A DNA stretch of 43,989 nt. Origin: Methylococcales bacterium (GTDB taxonomy: Bacteria > Pseudomonadota > Gammaproteobacteria > Methylococcales > Methylomonadaceae). The notes under the pieces are model-generated. The model saw nothing but the letters and a program-made list of their open reading frames with translations, made no database searches and was not told the DNA's origin. The DNA lies in contig QVQD01000222.1 of NCBI GenBank assembly GCA_003584875.1, forward strand, positions 1-43,989. Direction: 5' to 3'. A program made the position numbers and the translations under genes. Numbering within the stretch: position 1 is the first letter of the stretch; every line of letters starts with the position of its first letter. Shown one piece after another: positions 9,196 to 20,289 of the stretch.

Positions 9196-10053
9196 GTGTG
9201 TTATATGGTGCAATGTTCGCTTATACAAAAATTACCTAGCAATGCTATTGGACGAGATTTCGTGATTGGCGATTTGCATGGTTGTTTTGATTTATTAGAA
9301 AGTTTGATGAAGGCTGTCGATTTTAATATTGATCAGGATCGGTTATTTGCTGTTGGAGATTTAGTTGATCGCGGCCCTTATTCTTTACGTTGTTTAGAGT
9401 TGATTGAACAGCCCTGGTTTTATTCGGTTATGGGTAATCATGAGGGGATGATGTTGGATTATTTTGAGGTGTATCAACAGAAAAGCTATATAGGCTCTAA
9501 TTTTGATTTTGATGAGTCTGATGAGATTGGTTATCTTCTGTATGGTGGCGAGTGGGTTAAAGACTATTATCATTCGGATAATGGCACTATGAGTAAAGAG
9601 TTTGATCATGGTTTAGAGCTTGCTGCAAGTCTACCTTTGTTAATAGTGGTTGGGGAAAATGATCAGCGCTTTCATATTGTTCATTCTGAATTGTTGAGGC
9701 CAGATTATTCGACTAATGACATAAAGGTTTGGTTAGATAGTGATATTGATCAATGGCTCTCTAGTAACGCTATACCTGAGCGCATTAAGGAGCGGTTTTA
9801 TTGGGGACGAACACTTATGGGAGGTCATTTAGATCCTGTAACTTCGATTCAAAATGGTCTATCTAAGACTTTTTGTGGACACACCATTGGTAATAACATT
9901 AGGCAGAAATTATCACATATTTGTTTGGATACTGGCGCTTATTCATCTGATGATACAACTGCTTACAGCTTAACAATTTACGATATAAAGGCTGGGAACT
10001 GGGTGTCGGCTTCTTATTGTCGTAGTGAGGTAACTTATGGTGATTTTGTTTAG
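9196..10053 (+). CDS. PP2A-like metallophosphatase / Ser-Thr protein phosphatase
   Basis: GDLHGC, GDLVDRGPYS and GNHEGMM metallophosphatase motifs. Confidence 0.85.
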   Translation: MCYMVQCSLIQKLPSNAIGRDFVIGDLHGCFDLLESLMKAVDFNIDQDRLFAVGDLVDRGPYSLRCLELIEQPWFYSVMGNHEGMMLDYFEVYQQKSYIGSNFDFDESDEIGYLLYGGEWVKDYYHSDNGTMSKEFDHGLELAASLPLLIVVGENDQRFHIVHSELLRPDYSTNDIKVWLDSDIDQWLSSNAIPERIKERFYWGRTLMGGHLDPVTSIQNGLSKTFCGHTIGNNIRQKLSHICLDTGAYSSDDTTAYSLTIYDIKAGNWVSASYCRSEVTYGDFV

Positions 10054-10094
10054 ATATTTTGGTTTGGGTAGATAACCCTTCGCGTCACTGCCCA

Positions 10095-10884
10095 CAGTTA
10101 AGCTTTTGTCGGTCGGAATAAGACCCTACTAGTGCTGAGCGTGTTGGTGTTTCTGGCACAGGAGCAGTCTCAATGCCGGAAACGCTTTACTTGCTGCGCT
10201 CGCAAAGTCTTATTCCGGCCTACAATAAGTTCAAATATTCTTTAACTGTGGGCAGTTAAGCTTTTGTTGGTCGGAATAAGACCCTACTAGTGCTGAGCGT
10301 GTTGGTGTTTCTGGCACAGGAGCAGTCTCAATGCCGGAAACGCTTTACTTGCTGCGCTCGCAAAGTCTTATTCCGGCCTACAATAAGTTCAAATATTCTT
10401 TAACTGTGGGCAGTTAAGCTTTTGTTGGTCGGAATAAGACCCTACTAGTGCTGAGCGTGTTGGTGTTTCTGGCACAGGAGCAGTCTCAATGCCGGAAACG
10501 CTTTACTTGCTGCGCTCGCAAAGTCTTATTCCGGCCTACAATAAGTTCAAATATTCTTTAACTGTGGGCAGTTAAGCTTTTGTTGGTCGGAATAAGACCC
10601 TACTAGTGCTGAGCGTGTTGGTGTTTCTGGCACAGGAGCAGTCTCAATGCCGGAAACGCTTTACTTGCTGCGCTCGCAAAGTCTTATTCCGGCCTACAAT
10701 AAGTTCAAATATTCTTTAACTGTGGGCAGTTAAGCTTTTGTTGGTCGGAATATGACCCTACTAGTGCTGAGCGTGTTGGTGTTTCTGGCACAGGAGCAGT
10801 CTCTATGCCGGAAACGCTTTACTCGCTGCGCTCGCAAAGTCTTATTCCGGCCTACAATAAGTTCAAATATTCCTTCACTTTGGG
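10095..10884. repeat. Five tandem copies of a 158-bp unit with nested inverted repeats
   Basis: The 'cagttaagct' landmark recurs at 10095, 10253, 10411, 10569, 10727 and 10885 (spacing exactly 158). Each unit has outer IR TTGTTGGTCGGAATAAGAC/GTCTTATTCCGGCCTACAA and inner IR GTGTTTCTGGCA/TGCCGGAAACGC. Confidence 0.95.
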
Positions 10885-11137
10885 CAGTTAAGCTCGGCGT
10901 CTGTTGTTGCGTTTATTTACATTGTTAGCTTGCATACTTTATTTGTGTTCATGATAGGAGATTTTTCTTATGATGAATAATATTAACTAGACTCTAAACT
11001 CATTCTATATTATAAATAGCAAACAATAGAATTTCTTTAGTACGCTTCAATAAATGTTACAAAATCATGCATTAGTTGCTAAGCAACTGATTTTATAAAT
11101 AGGTTGATAGTTATGTATTGCTTCAAATAAGGGGGGT

Positions 11138-12616
11138 GTGGAGTATATGAATTTGGATGATTTAATGCACTACACACCTTTTTTGCTTAGTTTATTTGTC
11201 CAATTAGGCATTGTTTTATCTTATCTTGCATGGGTACTCATTAATAATTTGAAAGGCAGTCATCTTCTGGTTGCTGTTGTTATGGGTCTAGGGATATCTT
11301 CTGCGTACTTTGTTAAAGATGAACTGGATCTGGTATCTGTAACAGGACTAAGTATTGATGTTAGTGCTATGACGCTCCTATTTATAAGTCTGTCGACATT
11401 AACAATCGCTTTAATTTTACGCAATAATGAAATAATTAAGCAGTTGCGGGAAAATGAGGAGCGTTCAACATTTGCTTTGGAAGGTGCCTGTGATGCTGTA
11501 TGGGAATGGAATCCACAAACCGATCAGATCTCGTTTCCGTTGTTATGGAAAGAAATAATTCGTTATGCTGAAAATGAGTGTCCTACTACGGTAGCTGCTT
11601 GGGTAGAAACATTTCACCCTGATGACAAGCAGCCTTTTTTATCGACATTACATGATTATTTGGCTACTAAGGAACGAAGCTTTGCCACTGAGTTTAGAAA
11701 ATGGTCGACAGAAAATAGTTTGGAATGGATTTTGGCTAGAGGAAAGCTGGTTAATTATGATGAGCAGGGTCGTCCAATAAGAGTGATTGGTACACTTACT
11801 AATATTAGCGCGACTAAAAACCTGCAAGCTCAATTAAGCCAAGCACAGAAACTAGAGGCGATAGGGCAGTTGGCGGCGGGTGTTTCTCATGAAATTAACA
11901 CACCTATCCAATATATAGGTGATAACCTCTCGGCGTTACATGAAAACTTTGCTGAAATCAGTGGTTTTCAGCAAGCAATGTATGAAGTCTTAGATAAGGC
12001 CGGAGCTGAGAAAATGAAGGCTTTGGCTAGCCAATATGACATGGAGTTTCTATTGGAAGATAGTCCTTTAGCCATACAGCAAGCAATTGAGGGTGTAGAG
12101 CGAGTAACGGAAATCGTTAAAGCTATAAAAACTTTTTCTTATGTTGAGCAAAGCCACAAAAAGCAGTTTATAAATCTACATGAGGCTATTAATAATGCCT
12201 TAATCATTACTCGGAATAGTTACAAATATATTGCTGAAGTTGAAACCGATTATTCAGCTGAGATTAATAGTATTGAGTGTTACGCAAGCGAACTCAATCA
12301 GGTTTTTATAAATTTGATTATTAATGCTGTACACGCCATTGAGGAAAAAAAATCCGGTACTGGTAAGATTAAAGTTATCACGCGAAACTTGGGTGCTAGT
12401 GTCGAAATTTTGTTTCAAGATAATGGAGCGGGTATGCCTTCAGATATCCAGGATAAAGTTTTTAATCTGTTTTTTACTACAAAAGAAGTGGGTAAAGGCA
12501 CGGGTCAAGGTTTAAGCTTGTCACACAATATTATTGTGAAAAAACATGGAGGACAATTGTTTTTTGAATCTTGTCCTGATCATGGAACCACTTTTCATAT
12601 ACAACTTCCACTTTAG
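11138..12616 (+). CDS. Membrane PAS-domain sensor histidine kinase
   Basis: N-terminal TM segments, PAS_3-like region, HisKA (AIGQLAAGVSHEINTPIQYI), HATPase (GKGTGQGLSLSHNIIVKKHGG). Confidence 0.9.
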   Translation: MEYMNLDDLMHYTPFLLSLFVQLGIVLSYLAWVLINNLKGSHLLVAVVMGLGISSAYFVKDELDLVSVTGLSIDVSAMTLLFISLSTLTIALILRNNEIIKQLRENEERSTFALEGACDAVWEWNPQTDQISFPLLWKEIIRYAENECPTTVAAWVETFHPDDKQPFLSTLHDYLATKERSFATEFRKWSTENSLEWILARGKLVNYDEQGRPIRVIGTLTNISATKNLQAQLSQAQKLEAIGQLAAGVSHEINTPIQYIGDNLSALHENFAEISGFQQAMYEVLDKAGAEKMKALASQYDMEFLLEDSPLAIQQAIEGVERVTEIVKAIKTFSYVEQSHKKQFINLHEAINNALIITRNSYKYIAEVETDYSAEINSIECYASELNQVFINLIINAVHAIEEKKSGTGKIKVITRNLGASVEILFQDNGAGMPSDIQDKVFNLFFTTKEVGKGTGQGLSLSHNIIVKKHGGQLFFESCPDHGTTFHIQLPL

Positions 12617-12639
12617 CCTAAAGAGAAAGTTAAGCGTAC

Positions 12640-13860
12640 ATGATTAATAAAAACATACTGTTTGTTGACGATAATAACAATGTGATTTCTGGTATACAGC
12701 GTCAATTAAGACCTTATCGTGGACACTGGCAATTGTTTTTTCTGAATAGCGGAGAAGAAGCTTTACAATTAATGGCTACGCACCCCATAGATCTGATCGT
12801 GACAGATATTATGATGCCATTAATGCGTGGTGATGACTTATTGAAAAAAGTAAGCTTATTGTATCCTAATATAGTGCGCATTATCCTCAGTGGCTACGCT
12901 GATGAGGCGACTCTTAAAAGCGGCTTAGAAGTTGCGCATCAATATCTTAGTAAACCTTGTAGTGCAGAAACTCTCCGGGAAGCGATACTTCATATTTTTA
13001 ATGTTTTAGCGTGTGTACAAAATCCTTGTATTATCGCTGAGATGGGTGACCCTAAGTTGTTGCCAAGTCTGCCGAAAATTTATCACCAATTGAATGCTGC
13101 TATATCAAATGATAATACTTCCATCGCTGAAATCGCCGAAATTCTTGCTAGAGATATGGTGCTTTCGGCAAAGTTATTACAAGTAGTTAACTCGGCGTAT
13201 TTTGGCGTTAATCGGAATGTTTCGAGTCTTGTTGAAGCAATTAATCTGATTGGCTTGAAACATCTTAATAATTTAGTGATCACCGCGCATGTTAAAAATG
13301 CCTTTCCTGTCAAGAGTCCAGCAATGGCTTCTTTTATGGAATATATTTGGGAAGATGCTAATGACGTTGCTACTCTAGCTAAGCAGATTGCCCTATCAGA
13401 AGATCAACTGGAAGATCGTCCTGATCAAGCCTATATGTGTGGGTTGTTGCATAATATGGGCTTATTGATGTTCCTGTCACGCGGGGGTGATCAATTAGTT
13501 AGGCTACTGGATCAGGTAAAAAACACTGATACCCCTGTTGCTGAGTTGGAAACGGAAATCTATGGTGTTACTCGATCAGAAGCGGCTGCTTATATATTGA
13601 GTTTATGGAAAATTCCGCCTCGTATCATCGAAGGTATTTTGTTACAACATAATCCTTCTGTTAGTGATTATGATGGTGTTAGTGCTTTAACAGCGGTGCA
13701 TGTTGCTTCTTGTTTGTTAAAACCTAAAGAGATGGATGGCTATGAGCGATTGTTTGAGATGAAAGTAGACAGCCAGTATTTGGAGCGGATTAATAAATTG
13801 GAACGCTTGTCAGATTGGCAATTATTAGCCGATGAGCTGTTGGTTAAATCGGCTGAATGA
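12640..13860 (+). CDS. Response regulator with HDOD domain
   Basis: REC domain (FVDDNN...VTDIMMP...LSGYAD...KPC) followed by HDOD-like region (LPKIYHQLNAAI...LLQVVNSAYFG). Confidence 0.9.
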   Translation: MINKNILFVDDNNNVISGIQRQLRPYRGHWQLFFLNSGEEALQLMATHPIDLIVTDIMMPLMRGDDLLKKVSLLYPNIVRIILSGYADEATLKSGLEVAHQYLSKPCSAETLREAILHIFNVLACVQNPCIIAEMGDPKLLPSLPKIYHQLNAAISNDNTSIAEIAEILARDMVLSAKLLQVVNSAYFGVNRNVSSLVEAINLIGLKHLNNLVITAHVKNAFPVKSPAMASFMEYIWEDANDVATLAKQIALSEDQLEDRPDQAYMCGLLHNMGLLMFLSRGGDQLVRLLDQVKNTDTPVAELETEIYGVTRSEAAAYILSLWKIPPRIIEGILLQHNPSVSDYDGVSALTAVHVASCLLKPKEMDGYERLFEMKVDSQYLERINKLERLSDWQLLADELLVKSAE

Positions 13861-13871
13861 TAATAGTAACG

Positions 13872-14325
13872 TAGGTCGGGTTAGCGTTAGCGTAACCCGA
13901 CAGGATGCGCAGGAAATGCTTGGCTTACGCTATCGCTACGCCAAGCAACAAAACTCGTGAGTTTTGACTCCATTGCAAAGGTTTGTAGGCGGTCGGGTTA
14001 GCGTTAGCGTAACCCGACAATATCACCTACGAGTGTTGGGTTACGCTATCGCTAACCCAACCTACATTAAGGCTTAGTATTCATAAATTGCGGAAATCAT
14101 ACTGTAGGGGCGAATTCATTCGCCACGTTTCAACTCCTAGGCCGGTCGGGGTTTGTAACCCCGACCCGCGTGTTACGTAGTTTCGTGCAGGGTATAGACC
14201 TGAAAATAGATGATATTTAAGGACTTGACTTATCTATGACAGGTCGGGTTAGCGTTAGCGTAACCCGACAATATCACCTACGAGTGTTGGGTTACGCTAT
14301 CACTAATCCAAGCTACATTAAGGCT
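13872..14325. repeat. Cluster of REP/BIME palindromes (GTCGGGTTAGCGTTAGCGTAACCCGAC family A plus one family B copy)
   Basis: Several inverted repeats; a ~85-bp BIME (cgggttagcgttagcgtaacccgacaatatcacctacgagtgttgggttacgctatc) occurs twice. Confidence 0.85.
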
Positions 14326-14454
14326 TAACCTTATACTGTTGGACTTTAAGTTATTAGCCTAAATATCTAAACACTTTTTATAAGCAGAAAACTTATTTAA
14401 AGAAAATAATTTTAATCAGTTATCTATAACACTTGGCAGCACTCTGGAGTTCGC

Positions 14455-16128
14455 ATGACTTTATTATCTTATAGCAATAGCCAAAAAGTCTTATTTGTCG
14501 ATGATGAAGTATTGTTGATGGAAGGAATAAAGCGCCAGTTACGGAAAGGCTTTGATATCACTGTGGCAGAAGGTGGTGAAGCAGCATTAATAATCTTGGC
14601 TAAAGAGGGGCCGTTTGCTGTTGTGATAGCCGATTACAACATGCCGGGCATGGATGGAATTGCTTTTCTTAATGAGGTTTATCAACGGTTTCCACAAACT
14701 ATTTTAGTGATGCTGACAGGTCGTGCAGAATTAAATATAGCGGTGAATGCCTTTAATAATGCACATATTACTCGCTTTTTGAATAAACCCTGCTCCAGAG
14801 AGGTTTTGAAAGAAACTCTTACAGAAGGTTTGGAACAATATCGCTTACGTGTATCCGAAAAATTGTTGCAAGCGCAATTGCAGCAGGCCAATCAACAGCT
14901 TAATCAGTTAAATAGTCAACTAGAATCATTGGTTGAGCAAAAAACTCATGCTTTGCAATTTCAATATCATTATGTGGCAAATATGGCGCAAATGACTAGT
15001 TCAACAGCTATCATTCAGGCACTAGTTCGTGCAGTTAGCCAATTGACGGATTTGTATGATATTAGTTTATGGTTAAGTCCTCATCTTGATGGACAGTTTA
15101 GTTGTTATTATCCAAACGACTCTGGATTGCCTAGTTTTTCTGCAAAAGCTTGTGTCGATGGAGTGATAGCCAAGTTAATACATGATAAGCAGGTTGTTCA
15201 ACGAAATGTTTTGATTGCGCCAGTACTTAATGCTTTTGAAGCGGTCCTGTTTTTGGGTTTACCGTTTATGTCGGTGCCGCTACAAAGCAAACAAGGGGTT
15301 TTAGGCTTACTTAATATATCAGGCGATAAAGCTGTACTTGAATCAGATGTATTAGAGGCCTTAATTGGTATGGCGGATATAACCGCTACCGCATTACAAA
15401 GTCGCTGGCACCGAGAAGCTTCTGATGACGCTCAAGATGCCATCATTAATGCCTTAGCCAAGCTATCTGAATACCGTGATCCAGAAACAGGCTTACATTT
15501 ATTGCGTTTAAAGATCTATTCTGAACTCATATGTCGAATCCTATCCGACACTGATAAATATCGAGATATTGTAACGCCTGAGTTTACTGAGGATTTAGTA
15601 CGTTCTTCGCCGTTGCATGACATTGGTAAGGTGGGTATACCCGATGCGATCTTGAAAAAACCAGGGCGTTTAACTCCTGATGAATTTGAAATTATGAAAA
15701 CACATGCTCAGATAGGCGGTGATACTTTGCGTAGCGTTTATGAGCAATATCCATCACAAAGCTTTATAAAATGCGGTATGGACGTGGCTTATGGTCATCA
15801 TGAAAAATGGAATGGTGAGGGCTATCCTTTGGGTTTGAAAGGTGAGGCTATTCCACTGGTAGCAAGAATTTTGTCTTTGGTTGATGTTTATGATGCCATC
15901 ACTACTCGTCGTGTTTATAAATCACCTTTTACGCGTGAACAAGCTAAAAATATCATCATTCAAGGTAACGGCAGTCATTTTGATCCAGATATAGTCAGTG
16001 CTTTTTTAACTAATGAGGATGAGTTTTACAAGATTGCCGAAAAGTATGCCGATGTTGTTGAGAGTGAAGATTATTTCCATGCAGAACTTTATACTTCCTC
16101 CACTGATTCAGAAGTCAGTAGCTCATAG
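14455..16128 (+). CDS. REC-GAF-HD-GYP response regulator (putative c-di-GMP phosphodiesterase)
   Basis: REC domain; HDIGKVGIPDAILKKPGRLT and HHEKWNGEGYPLGLKGEAIPL HD-GYP motifs. Confidence 0.92.
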   Translation: MTLLSYSNSQKVLFVDDEVLLMEGIKRQLRKGFDITVAEGGEAALIILAKEGPFAVVIADYNMPGMDGIAFLNEVYQRFPQTILVMLTGRAELNIAVNAFNNAHITRFLNKPCSREVLKETLTEGLEQYRLRVSEKLLQAQLQQANQQLNQLNSQLESLVEQKTHALQFQYHYVANMAQMTSSTAIIQALVRAVSQLTDLYDISLWLSPHLDGQFSCYYPNDSGLPSFSAKACVDGVIAKLIHDKQVVQRNVLIAPVLNAFEAVLFLGLPFMSVPLQSKQGVLGLLNISGDKAVLESDVLEALIGMADITATALQSRWHREASDDAQDAIINALAKLSEYRDPETGLHLLRLKIYSELICRILSDTDKYRDIVTPEFTEDLVRSSPLHDIGKVGIPDAILKKPGRLTPDEFEIMKTHAQIGGDTLRSVYEQYPSQSFIKCGMDVAYGHHEKWNGEGYPLGLKGEAIPLVARILSLVDVYDAITTRRVYKSPFTREQAKNIIIQGNGSHFDPDIVSAFLTNEDEFYKIAEKYADVVESEDYFHAELYTSSTDSEVSSS

Positions 16129-16147
16129 ATTTCATGATGTGAAGTAT

Positions 16148-16630
16148 TTAATTTGCATCGGCCAATCTTTTTAAAGTCGTACTTAATTTAAGTAACGCTG
16201 AGCTTAGCTTATCATCTGAAATACTCTGACTATGCTTGCGTATAAGGTCTATGCCTTCTTGTGAAGGTAAATTTGCTTTTCGTGTTGATGTTTCTGTTAG
16301 ACCTGAGAGGCGACTAATGATCTTAATTTGCATAGCTTCAATCGGTGATCTAACTAAGCCCTGTATAGATGCTAATAGAGCGCTATTATAAAAACGCAAT
16401 TGAGATGCCCAAATAGCGGAGTCGGTATAGATTAATAATTTTTGATCTTTTATTAGGCAATGTTTAGTTTGTTTTGCCAGATCATCGGGTAATACTGCTT
16501 TAATCTGTTGCAAAATAAGACGTTGTTGCTCAATTTGGCTGTGTAAATAAACCATGGTTCGATTAGGGAACGCTAATGATTTTCTAAATAGCGGTGCTTG
16601 TTGTGCCATGAGCTTATACCGGTAGATCAA
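16148..16630 (-). CDS. DUF721 / DciA-family protein
   Basis: DUF721-like pattern (LLIYTDSAIWASQLRFYNSALLASIQ); likely internal Met start at MAQQAP. Confidence 0.65.
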   Translation of the reverse strand: MIYRYKLMAQQAPLFRKSLAFPNRTMVYLHSQIEQQRLILQQIKAVLPDDLAKQTKHCLIKDQKLLIYTDSAIWASQLRFYNSALLASIQGLVRSPIEAMQIKIISRLSGLTETSTRKANLPSQEGIDLIRKHSQSISDDKLSSALLKLSTTLKRLADAN

Positions 16631-16644
16631 AGAAGGAGCTGTGA

Positions 16645-16726
16645 TGGTCGGGTTACGCTACGCTAACCCGACCTACCTATTCAAAAGCTGTTACGTAGGT
16701 CGGGTTAGCGTAAGCGTAACCCGACA
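16645..16726. repeat. REP/BIME pair, family A
   Basis: ggtcgggttacgctacgctaacccgacc and gtaggtcgggttagcgtaagcgtaacccgac. Confidence 0.85.
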
Positions 16727-16772
16727 GCTTTTATAGATATCGGGTTATGTTGTATTAACTCAATGTACGCAA

Positions 16773-19310
16773 CTATTGATAAGCCTCTATCTTATTGAAA
16801 TTTAGATAACGATAAGAATCTTCTGAGCTTGCACTGATTTGTTCGGCATAATGCATGTATTCAGAAAAGCTTGGAATCTTACCTAAAATTGAACATACGG
16901 CTGCAAGTTCAGCTGAAGACAAATAAACGTTAGCACCATTACCTAGACGATTGGGAAAGTTACGAGTTGAAGTAGAAACGACTGTTGAGTTTTCTGCAAC
17001 TCGAGCCTGATTACCCATACATAATGAACAGCCAGGTATTTCAGTTCTAGCACCTACTTTATTAAAAGTATCGTAATAACCTTCTTCAGTTAATTGGCTT
17101 TGATCCATTTTAGTCGGTGGCGCGACCCATAATCGAGTAGGTAGTTCGCTTTGTTGTTCCAGTAGTTTACCGGCTGCACGAAAATGACCAATATTAGTCA
17201 TGCAAGATCCTAAGAAAACTTCATCTATTTTAGTGCCAGCAACATCGGATAAGGTTTTGATGTCATCAGGATCGTTAGGGCAGGCCAGCAAAGGTTCTTT
17301 GATGTCATTCATATTGATTTCAATGATTTCAAAATACTCGGCATCAGCATCTGCTTCTAACAACACAGGATTTTCTAACCATTGTTCCATGCTAGCAATA
17401 CGACGGGTCAATGTGCGTACATCGCCATAGCCCTCTTTAATCATCCATTTTAATAGGCTAATGTTTGAATTAAGGTATTCACGTATAGGCGCTTCATTTA
17501 ATTTAATGGTGCAGCCACCCGCTGAGCGTTCTGCTGATGCATCTGATAATTCAAAGGCTTGTTCAACTTTTAAATCAGGTAAACCTTCGATTTCTAAAAT
17601 GCGACCTGAAAATACGTTCTTCTTACCTGACTTATCTAATGTTAATAAGCCACGTTGTAGGGCTGCATAAGGAATGGCATTGACCATATCTCTTAGGGTA
17701 ATACCGGGCTGCATTTCTCCTGTAAATCGCACTAAAACTGATTCTGGCATATCCAAAGGCATAACACCGGTCGCTGCGGCAAACGCCACTAAACCTGAAC
17801 CAGCTGGAAATGAAATACCTAATGGGAAGCGCGTATGTGAATCACCACCAGTACCAACACTGTCAGGTAATAACATACGATTTAGCCATGAATGGATGAT
17901 GCCATCACCAGGACGCAAGGAAACGCCACCTCGATTCATAATAAAATCTGGTAAGGTGTGCTGCATATCGATATCAATAGGCTTAGGGTAAGCCGCAGTA
18001 TGACAAAAAGATTGTAAAACCAAATCAGCAGAAAAACCCAAGCAGGCTAAGTCTTTGAGTTCATCACGAGTCATAGGGCCTGTAGTATCTTGCGAACCGA
18101 CGGTACTCATTTGTGGTTCGCAATATGTGTTAGGACGAACACCCGCTGCGCCACAAGCTTTGCCGACAATTTTTTGAGCTAAAGTATAGCCCTTACCACT
18201 GTCTTCAAGGTCTACGGCACAAGAAAAGACCTTGGAAGCACTAAGACCTAAATATTTTCTAGCTCTTTCAGTAAGGCCTCTACCAATAATGAGTGGGATA
18301 CGTCCACCTGCACGTACTTCATCTAAAAGTACGTCGGTTTTTAAAGAAAAGTTACAGATAACATCATCGCTTTCATGACGTTTAATAAAGCCTTCATAGA
18401 CGTAAATATCGATAATATCGCCCATTGCTAACTGAGACACATCACATTCAAAGGGCAGGGCGCCAGAATCTTCCATGGTGTTAAAGAAAATAGGCGCGAT
18501 TTTTCCACCTATACAAACACCGCCATCGCGTTTGTTTGGAATAAAGGGAATATCATTGCCGATATACCAAAGCACGGAGTTAGTGGCAGATTTACGTGAT
18601 GATCCTGTGCCGACCACGTCGCCTACATAGGCTACTGGAAAGCCTAGTTGTTGTAACTCTTCGATTTGTAGCTCGGCTTGAGTAATGCCAGGTCTTGGCA
18701 TTTTCAACATGGCTTTGGCGTGCAGAGGGATGTCGGGTCTGGACCAAGCATCAGGTGCAGGAGATAAGTCATCGGTATTAGTTTCGCCTGTAACTTTAAA
18801 TACGCTGACTGTCATTTTCTCAGGTACAACGGGTTTGTTAGTAAACCATTCTGCATCAGCCCATGATTGGATGATTTGTTGAGCGAAAGTATTACCTGCT
18901 TGGGCTTTTTCTTGAATATCGTGAAAAGCATCAAAGATGAGTAAGGTATGAGATAAGCCTTTTACAGCAATCGGCGCTAAGCTAGGATTGTCAAGTAGGG
19001 CAATTAAAGGAGCAATGTTGTAACCACCTAGCATGGTACCTAATAATTCAGTAGCATCTGATGCGGTTAATATAGGAGAGCTTACAGTGTCATTTGCAAT
19101 TGCTGATAAAAAACTAGCTTTGATGTAGGCCGCTTCATCAACACCGGCTGGAACGCGATTCGCTAATAGATTTAAAACAAATTCTTCTTCGCCAGCAGGG
19201 GGATATTTAATTAACTCAACTAAGTCAGTCATTTGCTCAGCGCTTATGGGTTTAGGTACGACACCCTCAGCAGCGCGTTCTTCAATATGTTTTCGGTACT
19301 GTTCTAACAT
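16773..19310 (-). CDS. acnB: Aconitate hydratase B
   Basis: 845-aa ORF with AcnB-type N-term ([26 protein letters not shown]) and aconitase motifs. Confidence 0.96.
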   Translation of the reverse strand: MLEQYRKHIEERAAEGVVPKPISAEQMTDLVELIKYPPAGEEEFVLNLLANRVPAGVDEAAYIKASFLSAIANDTVSSPILTASDATELLGTMLGGYNIAPLIALLDNPSLAPIAVKGLSHTLLIFDAFHDIQEKAQAGNTFAQQIIQSWADAEWFTNKPVVPEKMTVSVFKVTGETNTDDLSPAPDAWSRPDIPLHAKAMLKMPRPGITQAELQIEELQQLGFPVAYVGDVVGTGSSRKSATNSVLWYIGNDIPFIPNKRDGGVCIGGKIAPIFFNTMEDSGALPFECDVSQLAMGDIIDIYVYEGFIKRHESDDVICNFSLKTDVLLDEVRAGGRIPLIIGRGLTERARKYLGLSASKVFSCAVDLEDSGKGYTLAQKIVGKACGAAGVRPNTYCEPQMSTVGSQDTTGPMTRDELKDLACLGFSADLVLQSFCHTAAYPKPIDIDMQHTLPDFIMNRGGVSLRPGDGIIHSWLNRMLLPDSVGTGGDSHTRFPLGISFPAGSGLVAFAAATGVMPLDMPESVLVRFTGEMQPGITLRDMVNAIPYAALQRGLLTLDKSGKKNVFSGRILEIEGLPDLKVEQAFELSDASAERSAGGCTIKLNEAPIREYLNSNISLLKWMIKEGYGDVRTLTRRIASMEQWLENPVLLEADADAEYFEIIEINMNDIKEPLLACPNDPDDIKTLSDVAGTKIDEVFLGSCMTNIGHFRAAGKLLEQQSELPTRLWVAPPTKMDQSQLTEEGYYDTFNKVGARTEIPGCSLCMGNQARVAENSTVVSTSTRNFPNRLGNGANVYLSSAELAAVCSILGKIPSFSEYMHYAEQISASSEDSYRYLNFNKIEAYQ

Positions 19311-19798
19311 GACGAATTCCTTATAAATTATTTCAATTCGGTAACGCTTAAAATGAACGTGCTTAGTTAACCATTATTTAATGGACAAAAGACAATTAAT
19401 TAGTAGTTAGTGTGGTTTAAGATAAGGGCTAAAGGCTATGGCTAAGGGCTAAAGACGAAGATTTAAACCTAGCATTTGTCGTCGCTTAATTTGCTAAGCT
19501 CTTAAGCTTAATTTTTTACCCTGAGCCTTTCGTCTGCGATCAAAGATTGCTCCTTAAGATCGTATCCATTAAATCGCCCTAGCAATATGATAATCATTAA
19601 AGCTTAGTATTACAAAAACTTGTGATGATAATATAAAAATCTGAGCATTACGTTATTGTTGTGGATCGCTATGACTTTTAGATTTTAGGGAGATATAAGT
19701 GATGAGTAGCGCTGCTATAACAGTAGAATGGTTTTCGGTTATAGCGTCACTATTTATATAGATCTTGAGCTATCAACTTAAGATAGGGTAGGGTTTAA

Positions 19799-19900
19799 GG
19801 CTTAGCCGTTTGTCCTGAGCCATGGGCTTGTCGAATGGTCTAAAGATGTAGGTTAAGCCGTTCATGGTTCGACTGGCCTCACCACGAACGGCTAAACTTT
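19799..19900. repeat. Imperfect inverted repeat (AGCCGTTTGTCCTGAGC... / ...CACCACGAACGGCT)
   Basis: Intergenic palindromic repeat resembling widespread 'GTTCGTGGTGAG...TCGAACCATGAAC' elements. Confidence 0.55.
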
Positions 19901-19980
19901 ATACTGTATGTCTTAAGTTGGTAGCCTAGATTTTGTAAACATTTTAACAAACACAGTATTGACACCGACAGCGCTAAGAT

Positions 19981-20286
19981 TTATTCAGCGTGTTCGCTTC
20001 CTGCGTAAGCTTCTACTCGAGCTTTTAGTTTTTGACCTGAGCGAAAAGTAACTACACGTCTAGCCGAAATAGGAATTTCTTCGCCTGTTTTAGGATTTCT
20101 TCCTGGTCTTGGGGTTTTGTCACGTAATTCAAATTTACCAAAACCAGAAATTTTTACCTGTTGACCTTGTTCTAATGAACTTTTAATTTCTTCAAAGAAA
20201 AGTTCGACCATATCTTTGGCTTCACGTTTATTTAAGCCAACTTCCTCAAAAAGTTTTTCTGCAAAATATGCTTTAGTTAATGCCAT
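19981..20286 (-). CDS. ihfA: Integration host factor subunit alpha
   Basis: [34 protein letters not shown]... HU/IHF family, downstream of pheT. Confidence 0.96.
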   Translation of the reverse strand: MALTKAYFAEKLFEEVGLNKREAKDMVELFFEEIKSSLEQGQQVKISGFGKFELRDKTPRPGRNPKTGEEIPISARRVVTFRSGQKLKARVEAYAGSEHAE

Positions 20287-20289
20287 AAA

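Noticed and set aside
10095-10884. CRISPR or coding tandem repeat
   Set aside because: The 158-bp unit is repeated end to end without spacers, is not a multiple of 3, and is a nested inverted repeat.
17200-18882. Several plus-strand ORFs inside acnB
   Set aside because: Antisense to a clear aconitase gene; shadow ORFs.
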